Assembly (NCBI GenBank): GCA_937894355.1
Contig: CALCRD010000241.1
Coordinates: 1-11,419, forward strand
DNA length: 11,419 nt
Direction of reading: 5' to 3'
DNA from: an uncultured Bacillus sp.
GTDB lineage: Bacteria > Bacillota > Bacilli > Bacillales > Cytobacillaceae
The position numbers and the translations under genes were made by a program. The notes under the pieces are model-generated. The model was not told where the DNA came from. It did no database searches and saw nothing but the letters and a program-made list of their open reading frames with translations. Below, in pieces: positions 1 through 6,400 of the stretch. Positions within the stretch are counted from its first letter, which is position 1. Every line of letters begins with the position of its first letter.

Positions 1-749
1 TGTTTCATAGTGATGGACGAAGAAAAGGGATTTTGGTGCTCGGTCGCGATATTACTGATTTGAAAATTACTGAAGATGCTCTGCGGAAGACTGAAAAACT
101 AGTGGTTGTAGGAGAATTAGCTGCTGGAATTGCTCATGAAATCCGTAATCCTTTGACATCTATGAAGGGATTCTTGCAGTTAGTTAAAGAAGATACAATT
201 TGTATTGATTCTTGTCAGGACCTATTGATTTCCGAAATAGAGCGGATAAACACGATTGTTACGGAACTTTTAATGTTAGCAAAACCAAGAGTGGAATCAC
301 ATGTGTCGGTGTTAATACAAGAGATTCTGGGCGACACAATTAATTTTATGTCAACAGAGGCGAATTTACAAAACGTAACGTTAACATTAGATGAAACTCA
401 GGATTTTTTAGTAAGTTGTTCAGAAAATCAGTTAAAACAGGTGTTTATCAATATTATTAAGAATGCAATTGACTCCATTTTTACAATAGGTGAAGTAAAA
501 ATTAGCGTATTTGAATATAGCGAGAGTGAATTTGTTGTTCGGTTCGAGGATAACGGGTGTGGGATTGAAGAAGAACGATTACAAAAAATCGGGGAACCGT
601 TTTTTAGTGTAAAAGAAAAAGGGATTGGATTGGGTATGACTGTCAGCTTTAAAATTATTAAGGATCATGGTGGAAAAGTTGAGTTACAAAGTCAACTGAA
701 AAAAGGAACGATTGTTGATGTCATTCTCCCAAAGTACAAACCTGAATGA
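1..749 (+). CDS. Sensor histidine kinase, C-terminal part (truncated by window edge)
   Basis: This is the C-terminal half of a PAS-linked sensor histidine kinase that autophosphorylates on His and passes the phosphate to a response regulator. The frame is open from base 3, so the TTG at 33 is internal and the true start lies upstream. The first residues (GILVLGRDITDLK) are the typical end of a PAS/PAC domain. They are followed by the H-box GIAHEIRNPLT, with the phospho-accepting His codon at 135-137. The HATPase_c domain follows: an N-box (NIIKNAID), a G1 box (FEDNGCGI), an F-box (EPFF) and a G2 box (KGIGLGM, usually KGTGLGL). No receiver domain follows. The layout resembles the B. subtilis KinA/KinE sporulation kinases, but the sensing half is absent, so the signal and gene name cannot be assigned. 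No membrane segment is visible in this part. Family confidence is high; pathway assignment is low. Confidence 0.93.
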   Translation, partial: FHSDGRRKGILVLGRDITDLKITEDALRKTEKLVVVGELAAGIAHEIRNPLTSMKGFLQLVKEDTICIDSCQDLLISEIERINTIVTELLMLAKPRVESHVSVLIQEILGDTINFMSTEANLQNVTLTLDETQDFLVSCSENQLKQVFINIIKNAIDSIFTIGEVKISVFEYSESEFVVRFEDNGCGIEEERLQKIGEPFFSVKEKGIGLGMTVSFKIIKDHGGKVELQSQLKKGTIVDVILPKYKPE

Positions 750-787
750 AATGATGATTGACTATAGACTATGGATTTACATTACTT

Positions 788-818
788 TTTACGATAATTG
801 ATAGTAAAGGTATATATT
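788..818 (+). promoter_or_regulatory. Possible sigma-A promoter for the cold shock gene
   Basis: TTTACG (788-793), a 17-bp spacer and TATATA (811-816) resemble a sigma-A promoter, with an overlapping TATATT at 813-818. It would give a leader of roughly 75 nt before the cold shock gene, in keeping with the long leaders known for csp mRNAs. The region is AT-rich, so chance matches are likely. Confidence 0.3.
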
Positions 819-851
819 TTTTCTAGAAGGACATAATAAGTAAGCAAAATT

Positions 852-863
852 AAATTGCAATTT
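852..863. repeat. 12-bp perfect palindrome in the csp leader
   Basis: AAATTGCAATTT is a perfect palindrome about 20 bp before the csp ribosome binding site. It could form a weak RNA hairpin in the leader or be a protein site. Palindromes of this size are not rare in AT-rich DNA, so function is uncertain. Confidence 0.3.
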
Positions 864-895
864 TGTGTATTTATTCATGCTAGGAGGCAAAAGAT

Positions 896-1096
896 TTGGA
901 ACATGGTAAAGTGAAATGGTTTAACGGTGAAAAAGGCTTTGGGTTTATCGAACGTGAAGGTGGCGAGGATGTTTTTGTTCATTTCTCGGCAATACAAGGA
1001 GAAGGATACAAGACATTGGACGAAGGTCAGGAAGTAACCTTTGAAATTGAAAGTGGTCAACGCGGACCACAAGCCACAAATGTACGTAAAGCATAA
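896..1096 (+). CDS. Cold shock protein (CspB/CspD family, RNA chaperone)
   Basis: This is a 66-residue single cold-shock domain protein, the full normal length of the family. Such proteins bind single-stranded RNA and DNA and melt mRNA structure at low temperature or in stationary phase. RNP1 (KGFGFIE, residues 13-19) and RNP2 (VFVHF, 26-30) are intact, as are the N-terminal GKVKWFN and the C-terminal RGPQATNV motifs. The start is TTG: AGGAGG at 882-887 sits 8 nt upstream, and the only nearby ATG (903) is out of frame. The gene is monocistronic, with a leader of over 100 nt after the kinase gene and a strong terminator just downstream. The sequence is close to B. subtilis CspB, CspC and CspD, but which paralogue it matches cannot be fixed, so no symbol is given. 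Confidence 0.96.
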   Translation: MEHGKVKWFNGEKGFGFIEREGGEDVFVHFSAIQGEGYKTLDEGQEVTFEIESGQRGPQATNVRKA

Positions 1097-1110
1097 TAAC
1101 TAAAGCGATG

Positions 1111-1145
1111 AACAGACCCTTAATTAATTGAGGGTCTGTTTTTAA
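1111..1145 (+). terminator. Rho-independent terminator after the csp gene
   Basis: AACAGACCCT (1111-1120) pairs perfectly with AGGGTCTGTT (1131-1140) across a 10-nt AT loop, followed by a T-rich tail (TTTTTAATTTT). It lies 14 bp after the stop codon and ends the csp transcript. Confidence 0.92.
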
Positions 1146-1258
1146 TTTTGGAGTTTTTTTCATTAAATGTTTTATCGATATAGAGAAGGATGATGGATAT
1201 TGGCTTGTCATTTTTTTATAAAAATGGTTGAGGTTTTGGAATAAAAAAATTTTCGGTC

Positions 1259-1300
1259 TGTGACATACATCACGGTATTATCGTCTAAATAGTGTCTAAT
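1259..1300 (+). promoter_or_regulatory. CRP/FNR-type operator with class II promoter
   Basis: TGTGACATACATCACG (1259-1274) matches the CRP/FNR family consensus TGTGA-N6-TCACA in nine of ten fixed positions. A -10-like TCTAAT (5/6 to TATAAT) lies at 1295-1300 and no good -35 is present. This predicts a start near 1307 with the box centred at about -40.5, which is where class II activators of this family bind. B. subtilis Fnr uses the same TGTGA-N6-TCAC motif. The pattern is seen directly; the protein that binds is inferred and is not encoded in this window. Confidence 0.55.
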
Positions 1301-1305
1301 TATGA

Positions 1306-1320
1306 AATTTTCAAATATTT
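1306..1320. promoter_or_regulatory. Weak CodY-like site
   Basis: AATTTTCAAATATTT matches the CodY consensus AATTTTCWGAAAATT at 12 of 15 positions. It lies right at the start site predicted from the -10 at 1295-1300. CodY commonly represses branched-chain amino acid genes in Bacillaceae, so the context fits, but this level of match is easily found by chance in AT-rich DNA. Confidence 0.28.
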
Positions 1321-1333
1321 TTTTCGGTAAATA

Positions 1334-1362
1334 TAGACTGTGTGGGAAAAATTATGTACAAT
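1334..1362 (+). promoter_or_regulatory. Possible sigma-A promoter for livJ
   Basis: TAGACT (1334-1339, 4/6) and TACAAT (1357-1362, 5/6) are separated by exactly 17 bp. The predicted start is near 1369, leaving a leader of about 110 nt. It is an alternative or second promoter to the activator-type one upstream. Confidence 0.4.
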
Positions 1363-1370
1363 TTTGTCAG

Positions 1371-1394
1371 AATAATTAATTTAATAATTAATTT
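1371..1394. repeat. Perfect 12-bp tandem duplication
   Basis: AATAATTAATTT occurs twice head to tail (1371-1382 and 1383-1394) in the livJ leader. It contains only A and T and could be simple replication slippage. Confidence 0.7.
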
Positions 1395-1435
1395 TCTAAA
1401 ATAATATTAGGGAGGGATATCGGCCGTAATCAGAG

Positions 1436-1465
1436 TTTCATAGTTTTATTGTTTAAAATATGAAA
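1436..1465 (+). promoter_or_regulatory. Leader hairpin abutting the livJ ribosome binding site
   Basis: TTTCATA (1436-1442) pairs with TATGAAA (1459-1465). After a single bulged G, TTTTA (1444-1448) pairs with TAAAA (1454-1458) around a 5-nt loop. The hairpin ends one base before the GGGGG ribosome binding site (1467-1471), which stays outside the stem. It may protect the mRNA or present the site. No T-tract follows, so it is not a terminator. Confidence 0.5.
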
Positions 1466-1478
1466 TGGGGGTTAAACA

Positions 1479-2660
1479 ATGAACAGAAGGAAGCTATTAG
1501 GAATTATTTTGTCATGTTCATTAACATTAGGATTGATGGCCGGATGTAACGCCAAGAAAGCAAAGGAGCCTAATGTGGGTAAAAGTGAGGAAACCATTTT
1601 AATTGGAGCGAACATGGAATTATCTGGTGGTGTAGCTTCTTTCGGCCAATCTATGCAGGAGGGATTGAATCTAGCGATTGATGAAGTAAACAAAGAAGGA
1701 ATTAATGGTCAAAAATTTAAGCTAGTGAAGGTCGATAATAAATCCGATGCTGCTGAAGCAACCAACGGTGCTATAAAGCTGGTTAACCAAGATAAGGTAG
1801 TAGCCATGATTGGGGCTGCAACAAGTACAAACACTCTCGCTCAAGTCCAAATTGCCCAGGATAATAAGATTCCGTTGATTACACCTACTGGAACAAACCC
1901 CGCGATAACCTATAATAAAGGCAAGCTAAATGATTATGTTTTTAGAACATGTTTCATTGATCCATTCCAAGGAACAGTCGCCGCCAATTTTGCCAAAGAT
2001 GAATTAAAAGTAGATTCTGCTGCTGTTTTAATTGATAGCGCAAGTGATTATGCAAAGGGACTAGCAGATGCCTTTATTGAAACCTTTAAGAAAAATGGTG
2101 GAAAAATTGTTACTGAAGAAGCATATATAGCCAAAGATACAGATTTCCGTGCAACACTAACTCGGATTAAATCCAAAAATCCAGAATTTATTTTCGTGCC
2201 AGGCTACTATGAAGAAGTTGGACTAATTTTAAAACAAGCTCGTGAAATGGGTCTAGATGTACCAATTATGGGTGGAGATGGTTGGGATTCTCCAAAATTA
2301 ATCGAAATAGCCGGCGCAAAAGCCACGAATAATTCTTACATTACAAATCACTACTCATCAGGTGACACCGACGAAAAAATCCAAAATTTCTTAAAAGCCT
2401 ATAAAGATAAATACAATGGAAAATCCCCAGATGCTTTTGCGGCATTAGGCTATGATACTATCTTTTTCTTAGCTGATGCTATTAAACGTGCCGGAAGTAC
2501 AGATTCAGAGAAAATTCAAAAGGCGCTTACTGAAACAAAAGATCTTGAGTTAGTTTCAGGTGTGATGTCTTTAGACAAAAAACACAATCCAATTAAAGCT
2601 GCATCAATTCTTAGCTATGTAGATGGAGAACTAACGTTTAAAACCAAAGTTAATCCGTAA
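1479..2660 (+). CDS. livJ: Branched-chain amino acid ABC transporter, substrate-binding lipoprotein
   Basis: This is a 393-residue extracytoplasmic solute-binding protein of the LivJ / Peripla_BP_6 type. The N-terminus is a lipoprotein signal peptide: positive MNRRK, a hydrophobic stretch, and the lipobox LMAGC with the lipid-anchored Cys at residue 23. A flexible linker follows. The mature part begins with the family start ILIGANMELSGG and contains GAATSTNTLAQ, TPTGTNP and the GGDGWDSP segment expected of a leucine/isoleucine/valine-binding fold. The length is normal. The start ATG is preceded by GGGGG at 1467-1471 with 7-nt spacing. It is the first gene of the liv operon, and the 144-bp gap and hairpin before livH would allow higher expression of the binding protein. 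The exact ligand cannot be read from sequence: other amino acids, amides or urea are possible for this family, but the full livJHMGF set favours branched-chain amino acids. Confidence 0.94.
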   Translation: MNRRKLLGIILSCSLTLGLMAGCNAKKAKEPNVGKSEETILIGANMELSGGVASFGQSMQEGLNLAIDEVNKEGINGQKFKLVKVDNKSDAAEATNGAIKLVNQDKVVAMIGAATSTNTLAQVQIAQDNKIPLITPTGTNPAITYNKGKLNDYVFRTCFIDPFQGTVAANFAKDELKVDSAAVLIDSASDYAKGLADAFIETFKKNGGKIVTEEAYIAKDTDFRATLTRIKSKNPEFIFVPGYYEEVGLILKQAREMGLDVPIMGGDGWDSPKLIEIAGAKATNNSYITNHYSSGDTDEKIQNFLKAYKDKYNGKSPDAFAALGYDTIFFLADAIKRAGSTDSEKIQKALTETKDLELVSGVMSLDKKHNPIKAASILSYVDGELTFKTKVNP

Positions 2661-2730
2661 AATCTAATTAAGTGAGTCTTCCATCAATAGGTAGTTGTCT
2701 CATCTCTATTTAATGCGGGATAAATAAATC

Positions 2731-2773
2731 TAAGGAAGTTGGGGGCATGGGGGCATGACCCCTTTCTTCCTTA
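2731..2773 (+). promoter_or_regulatory. Hairpin in the livJ-livH gap (attenuator or mRNA processing element)
   Basis: TAAGGAAG (2731-2738) pairs perfectly with CTTCCTTA (2766-2773), and an inner GGGG/CCCC (2750-2753 or 2741-2744 with 2759-2762) extends the stem. A GGGGGCAT tandem repeat (2741-2756) gives two ways to pair. The tail is TTAAAAG rather than a T-run, so it is a weak terminator at best. Such elements between a binding protein and its permease usually set a higher level of the first product. Confidence 0.55.
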
Positions 2774-2804
2774 TTAAAAGCTTAATAGATAAGGGAGTGC
2801 GAAC

Positions 2805-3683
2805 ATGGAGGTATTTCAACAATTAGTTAATGGGATTTCCTTAGGTAGTATTTATGCACTAATCGCGCTCGGCTACACCATGGTTTATGGAATAGTTAAA
2901 TTGATCAATTTTGCTCATGGTGATGTTTTTATGGTGGGGGCATTTATTGGATTTTATTCGATTACCATATTAGACTTAGGCTTTTTTCCCGCACTATTAA
3001 TTTCAATGGCCGCTTGTGCAATCTTTGGAATGCTTATTGAAAAAATTGCTTATAAACCATTAAGAAATGCCACGAGAATTGCCGCCTTGATTACGGCTAT
3101 TGGTGTTTCATTATTAATTGAATATGGAACTATTTATATAAGAGGGGCGCATCCAGAAGCGTATCCAGGCGATGTTCTACCTTCCCAAAATATTGACATT
3201 TTAGGGGTGATGATTAACAGTCAGTCATTGTTTATTTTTGGTATTTCCATCGGTTTAATGATTTTGCTCCAGTTTGTCGTTCATAAAACGAAAATTGGTA
3301 AAGCCATGCGAGCCGTTTCATTCGATACAGAAGCTGCACAATTAATGGGGATAGATGTTAATCGAACCATCTCAGCTACATTTGCTATCGGGTCGGCGCT
3401 TGCGGGTGCCGCTGGTGTTATTTTTGGGACCTATTATATAAAAATTGAGCCTTTAATGGGAATCATTCCAGGTTTGAAAGCTTTTGTTGCCGCAGTACTA
3501 GGAGGAATTGGTATTATTCCTGGAGCTATGGTCGGCGGTTTATTACTAGGAGTAATCGAAGCGCTTGTAAGTGCATTAGGTTATTCTTTATGGCGTGATG
3601 GTGTTGCCTTCATTGTCCTCATCCTTATCCTGATTTTCCGACCAACGGGACTTCTTGGAAAAAATGTAAGAGAAAAAGTATAG
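2805..3683 (+). CDS. livH: Branched-chain amino acid ABC transporter permease LivH
   Basis: This is a 292-residue integral membrane protein of the BPD_transp_2 (LivH/LivM) family, one of the two permeases that form the translocation channel. The N-terminus (LVNGISLGSIYALIALGYTM) and the following VKLINFAHGD are hallmarks of LivH. The central GIGVSLLIEYG, the AMRAVSFDTEAAQLMGID segment (the cytoplasmic loop that contacts the ATPases) and the C-terminal FRPTGLLG are all present. About eight hydrophobic segments are visible. The start ATG has AAGGGAG at 2791-2797 with 7-nt spacing. It follows livJ after a structured gap and precedes livM by 15 bp, in one operon. The length is typical and no defect was seen. 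Confidence 0.95.
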   Translation: MEVFQQLVNGISLGSIYALIALGYTMVYGIVKLINFAHGDVFMVGAFIGFYSITILDLGFFPALLISMAACAIFGMLIEKIAYKPLRNATRIAALITAIGVSLLIEYGTIYIRGAHPEAYPGDVLPSQNIDILGVMINSQSLFIFGISIGLMILLQFVVHKTKIGKAMRAVSFDTEAAQLMGIDVNRTISATFAIGSALAGAAGVIFGTYYIKIEPLMGIIPGLKAFVAAVLGGIGIIPGAMVGGLLLGVIEALVSALGYSLWRDGVAFIVLILILIFRPTGLLGKNVREKV

Positions 3684-3698
3684 GGAGGAGGAAAATTG

Positions 3699-4652
3699 AT
3701 GGCTTCTTTCAAACGTTCAAAAGGATTTTGGCTGTCTATTCTATTAGCTGTAATCGGATTTTTGGTTATTCAGTTTTTAATAACAGGGGAGTACATTAAT
3801 CCATTTCATGTAAATACCCTGTTCGCGATAGCGATTAACATCATGCTTGCTGTCAGTCTTCACCTCATTATTGGAATTACCGGCCAGTTTTCAATTGGTC
3901 ATGCAGGGTTTTTAGCAGTAGGTGCCTATGCATCGGCAATTATTTCGATGAAACTGGGATTGCCATTTCCACTCGCTTTGCTTGTCGGTGGATTAGCAGC
4001 AGCGGTAGCTGGCCTTATCATTGGGATACCTAGTTTACGTTTAAAAGGAGATTACCTAGCCATTGCAACCCTTGGTTTCGGGGAAATTGTTCGAATCATG
4101 ATGCTCAACATTGATTATGTTGGTGGAGCAAGTGGCATGTCAGTAACCCATTTATCCACTTGGCCTTGGGTTTTTATCTGTGTATTGGTCACGATTGTAG
4201 TCATTAGAAATTTTACCAACTCCACACATGGACGAGCCTGTATTTCGATTCGGGAAAATGAAATTGCGGCAGATGCGATGGGGATAAATACAACTTACTA
4301 TAAGGTTATAGCCTTCGCTATCGGGGCGTTTTTTGCCGGTGTTGCCGGAGGCTTATATGCTCACAATTTTTATATCATTCAACCTACAAATTTTGGATTC
4401 TTGAAATCCTTTGATATTTTAATTTTTGTAGTTTTAGGTGGTTTAGGTAGTTTATCTGGCTCAGTCATTGCGGCAATTTTGCTTACTTTTATTTCGACCT
4501 TCCTTCAGGATTATCCGGAAACTCGAATGATTATTTACAGTTTTGTTCTTATTGTGATGATGATTTACCGTCCTCAAGGTTTATTAGGAACTAAAGAGCT
4601 GACATCATACTTTAAACGAAACAGAACTGTAGAGGGAGGGACGGAAGGATGA
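3699..4652 (+). CDS. livM: Branched-chain amino acid ABC transporter permease LivM
   Basis: This is the second channel-forming permease (317 residues), paired with LivH. Family motifs are clear: SLHLIIGITGQFSIGHAGF near residues 50-70, SLRLKGDYLAIATLGFGEI (the EAA-like region), GGASG, the loop AISIRENEIAADAMGI-like segment, and the C-terminal YRPQGLLG. It has about eight to ten hydrophobic segments. Start choice: TTG at 3696 and ATG at 3699 are adjacent in frame. AGGAGG-type sequence ending at 3691 is 7 nt from the ATG but only 4 nt from the TTG, so ATG is preferred. Its stop overlaps the livG start as ATGA at 4649-4652, indicating translational coupling to the ATPase gene. Confidence 0.94.
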   Translation: MASFKRSKGFWLSILLAVIGFLVIQFLITGEYINPFHVNTLFAIAINIMLAVSLHLIIGITGQFSIGHAGFLAVGAYASAIISMKLGLPFPLALLVGGLAAAVAGLIIGIPSLRLKGDYLAIATLGFGEIVRIMMLNIDYVGGASGMSVTHLSTWPWVFICVLVTIVVIRNFTNSTHGRACISIRENEIAADAMGINTTYYKVIAFAIGAFFAGVAGGLYAHNFYIIQPTNFGFLKSFDILIFVVLGGLGSLSGSVIAAILLTFISTFLQDYPETRMIIYSFVLIVMMIYRPQGLLGTKELTSYFKRNRTVEGGTEG

Positions 4653-5437
4653 TAGAAAAGACTCCGTTGCTAAAAGTAGATCGAGTGGGTATTCAATTTG
4701 GCGGTTTAAAAGCTGTTTCTAATGCTAACTTAGTGTTAAATACAGGGGAGTTAGTTGGTTTAATTGGTCCGAATGGTGCTGGAAAAACAACCTTTTTTAA
4801 CCTATTAACAGGAGTTTATCCTCCAACAGAAGGCGTTATAACTTTTAAGGGCGAACGGTTACATGGATTAAAGCCTTATCAAATAACTCGAAAAGGAATC
4901 AGCCGAACGTTTCAAAATATTCGACTATTTAATGAGTTATCTGTTCTTGATAATGTAAAGGTTGCCTATCACTCGCTAGCCAAGCACAGTATATTTAGTT
5001 CGGTACTCCGATTACCAGGCCATTTTAATGGTGAGAAAGAAATGGAAGAGAAGGCTATCGATTTTTTGAAAATCTTTAATTTAGAAAAGTATGCCGATGA
5101 AAAAGCAAAGAATTTACCCTATGGACAACAGAGACGTTTAGAAATTGCTCGAGCATTGGCTGCCCAACCTAAGCTGTTGTTATTAGATGAACCGGCAGCT
5201 GGAATGAATCCTCATGAAACACAAGAGTTAATGAACCTTATTTCATTTATTAGAGAGAAGCTTAGCTTAACGGTTCTATTAATTGAACATGATATGCAGC
5301 TTGTAATGGGTGTTTGTGAACGAATTTATGTACTTGATCACGGGAATTTAATTGCTCAAGGAACTCCAGATGAAATAAGAAACAATCCAAAAGTCATCGA
5401 GGCATATCTTGGAGAGGAGGTCCCGCAACATGCTTAA
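4649..5437 (+). CDS. livG: Branched-chain amino acid ABC transporter ATP-binding protein LivG
   Basis: This is a 262-residue cytoplasmic ATPase subunit. It has a Walker A GPNGAGKT (residues 40-47), a Q-loop Gln in RTFQN (about 89), the LivG-type ABC signature LPYGQQRR (156-163) in place of the canonical LSGGQ, a Walker B LLLLDEP with catalytic Glu 181, and the switch His at 214 (IEHDM). The C-terminal Arg/Pro-rich part and IEAYLGE ending are typical of this family. It pairs with LivF as a heterodimer that drives LivHM. The start overlaps the livM stop by 4 nt, with GGGAGG 9 nt upstream inside livM. Its own end overlaps the livF start by 8 nt. All catalytic residues are intact. Confidence 0.95.
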   Translation: MIEKTPLLKVDRVGIQFGGLKAVSNANLVLNTGELVGLIGPNGAGKTTFFNLLTGVYPPTEGVITFKGERLHGLKPYQITRKGISRTFQNIRLFNELSVLDNVKVAYHSLAKHSIFSSVLRLPGHFNGEKEMEEKAIDFLKIFNLEKYADEKAKNLPYGQQRRLEIARALAAQPKLLLLDEPAAGMNPHETQELMNLISFIREKLSLTVLLIEHDMQLVMGVCERIYVLDHGNLIAQGTPDEIRNNPKVIEAYLGEEVPQHA

Positions 5438-6137
5438 GGTTGATGCCATTAATGTTTACTATGGGAATATTCAAGCATTAAAAGGAGTTTCCCTGGAAAT
5501 AAATCGTGGAGAGATTGTTACCTTAATCGGTGCCAATGGTGCAGGGAAAAGTACATTACTCAAGACGATTTCTGGATTGTTAAAACCTAAGCAAGGGGAA
5601 ATCCTCCATGAGGGTGTTTCTATTGCCGGCAAACCCGCTCAAATAATGGTGAAAAGGGGAATATCTCAGGTCCCAGAAGGCAGACGGGTATTTGCTAATA
5701 TGAGTGTTGAGGAAAACTTAGAGCTTGGTGCTTATGTCAGAAATGATAAAGTTGGAATTCAAGAGGATTTTGAGAAAGTATTTCGCTTATTTCCCCGTCT
5801 TCTCGAGCGCCGAAAACAACAAGCAGGAACTTTGTCTGGTGGAGAACAACAAATGCTGGCGATGGGGCGGGCGTTGATGGCCCGACCAAAATTACTATTA
5901 CTGGATGAGCCATCAATGGGATTAGCTCCACTACTGGTAAAGACAATTTTTAATATTATCAAGGAAATAAATAAAGATGGCACTACCATACTTTTGGTTG
6001 AACAAAATGCCAATATGGCTCTATCAATCGCTAATCGGGCTTATGTCATTGAAACGGGCAGAGTAGTGACTTCGGGGACAGCTGAAGAGCTAAATGCCAG
6101 TGACCAAGTGAAGCAGGCATACTTAGGAGGACATTGA
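5430..6137 (+). CDS. livF: Branched-chain amino acid ABC transporter ATP-binding protein LivF
   Basis: This is a 235-residue ATPase, the partner of LivG. Motifs are Walker A GANGAGKS (34-41), signature LSGGEQQ (135-141), Walker B LLLLDEP with Glu 160, and VEQNA with Gln 192 in the place of the switch His, which is usual in LivF proteins. The segment ISQVPEGRRVFANMSVEENL is characteristic of LivF. Start choice: an in-frame TTG at 5409 would add seven residues, but AGGAGG at 5415-5420 lies inside that extension and is spaced 9 nt from the ATG at 5430, so the ATG is used. The gene overlaps livG by 8 nt, is the last gene of the operon and is followed by a terminator. Confidence 0.95.
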   Translation: MLKVDAINVYYGNIQALKGVSLEINRGEIVTLIGANGAGKSTLLKTISGLLKPKQGEILHEGVSIAGKPAQIMVKRGISQVPEGRRVFANMSVEENLELGAYVRNDKVGIQEDFEKVFRLFPRLLERRKQQAGTLSGGEQQMLAMGRALMARPKLLLLDEPSMGLAPLLVKTIFNIIKEINKDGTTILLVEQNANMALSIANRAYVIETGRVVTSGTAEELNASDQVKQAYLGGH

Positions 6138-6170
6138 TGACAAATCAAAATAATAAATTGAAATTTTTTG

Positions 6171-6196
6171 AGGTCAGCGGATGCTGGCCTTTTTTG
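6171..6196 (+). terminator. Rho-independent terminator of the liv operon
   Basis: AGGTCAGC (6171-6178) pairs with GCTGGCCT (6183-6190), with one G-U pair and a GGAT loop, and runs into a six-T tract. It lies 33 bp after the livF stop codon. Confidence 0.9.
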
Positions 6197-6331
6197 TATG
6201 GGAATATTCAAGAAGGACGACGGTCCAGATGTAGTAAGTATTTAAGCATTTTCAACTTGGAATAGTGTTAAGAGCAAAGTACTTTCTCAACTAGTCGACA
6301 AAAAGCTACTGATTCTCACACCTGGGGCATG

Positions 6332-6357
6332 ACCGATGAGCAACCGCTCAAATCGGT
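6332..6357. repeat. GC-rich stem-loop
   Basis: ACCGAT (6332-6337) pairs with ATCGGT (6352-6357), and GAGC (6338-6341) with GCTC (6346-6349), leaving a 4-nt loop and a 2-nt bulge. No T-tract follows, so it is not a simple terminator. The function is unknown. Confidence 0.5.
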
Positions 6358-6400
6358 TTGGGTGGTCAGATTAAGCAACAGATCTGATCTGATAAATAGA

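Larger units (their letters stand above)
1146..1478 (+). other. AT-rich regulatory region upstream of livJ
   Basis: This 333-bp stretch contains no credible gene. A 13-codon ORF starting at 1193 has only a badly spaced SD and is not supported. The region holds the candidate control elements of the liv operon, listed separately: a CRP/FNR-type palindrome with a correctly spaced -10 element, a second sigma-A-like promoter, a weak CodY-like sequence, a 12-bp tandem duplication and a hairpin next to the livJ ribosome binding site. A GGGAGGG at about 1410-1416 looks like a ribosome binding site but no start codon follows it. Confidence 0.6.

Noticed and set aside
1190..1234. Short ORF MMDIGLSFFYKNG in the gap after csp
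   Set aside because: The AGAAGG abuts the first ATG and is only 3-4 nt from the second, and the 13-residue peptide has no supporting feature.
1307..1478. Riboswitch or T-box leader upstream of livJ
   Set aside because: No T-box motif, specifier stem, antiterminator or terminator was found; only a simple AT-rich hairpin is visible.
1479..1700. Antisense open frames opposite livJ, csp, livF and the exporter
   Set aside because: They lie wholly within strong coding genes, have no ribosome binding sites and no family features; they are shadows of the + strand codon pattern.
5409..5429. Upstream TTG start for livF adding seven residues
   Set aside because: The ribosome binding site lies inside this extension; ATG 5430 is correctly spaced from it and gives the normal LivF N-terminus.
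6137..6265. 42-codon ORF starting at ATG 6137 with AGGAGG upstream
   Set aside because: The AGGAGG is the coding end of livF, the ORF runs straight through the liv terminator stem and T-tract, and the peptide matches nothing recognisable.
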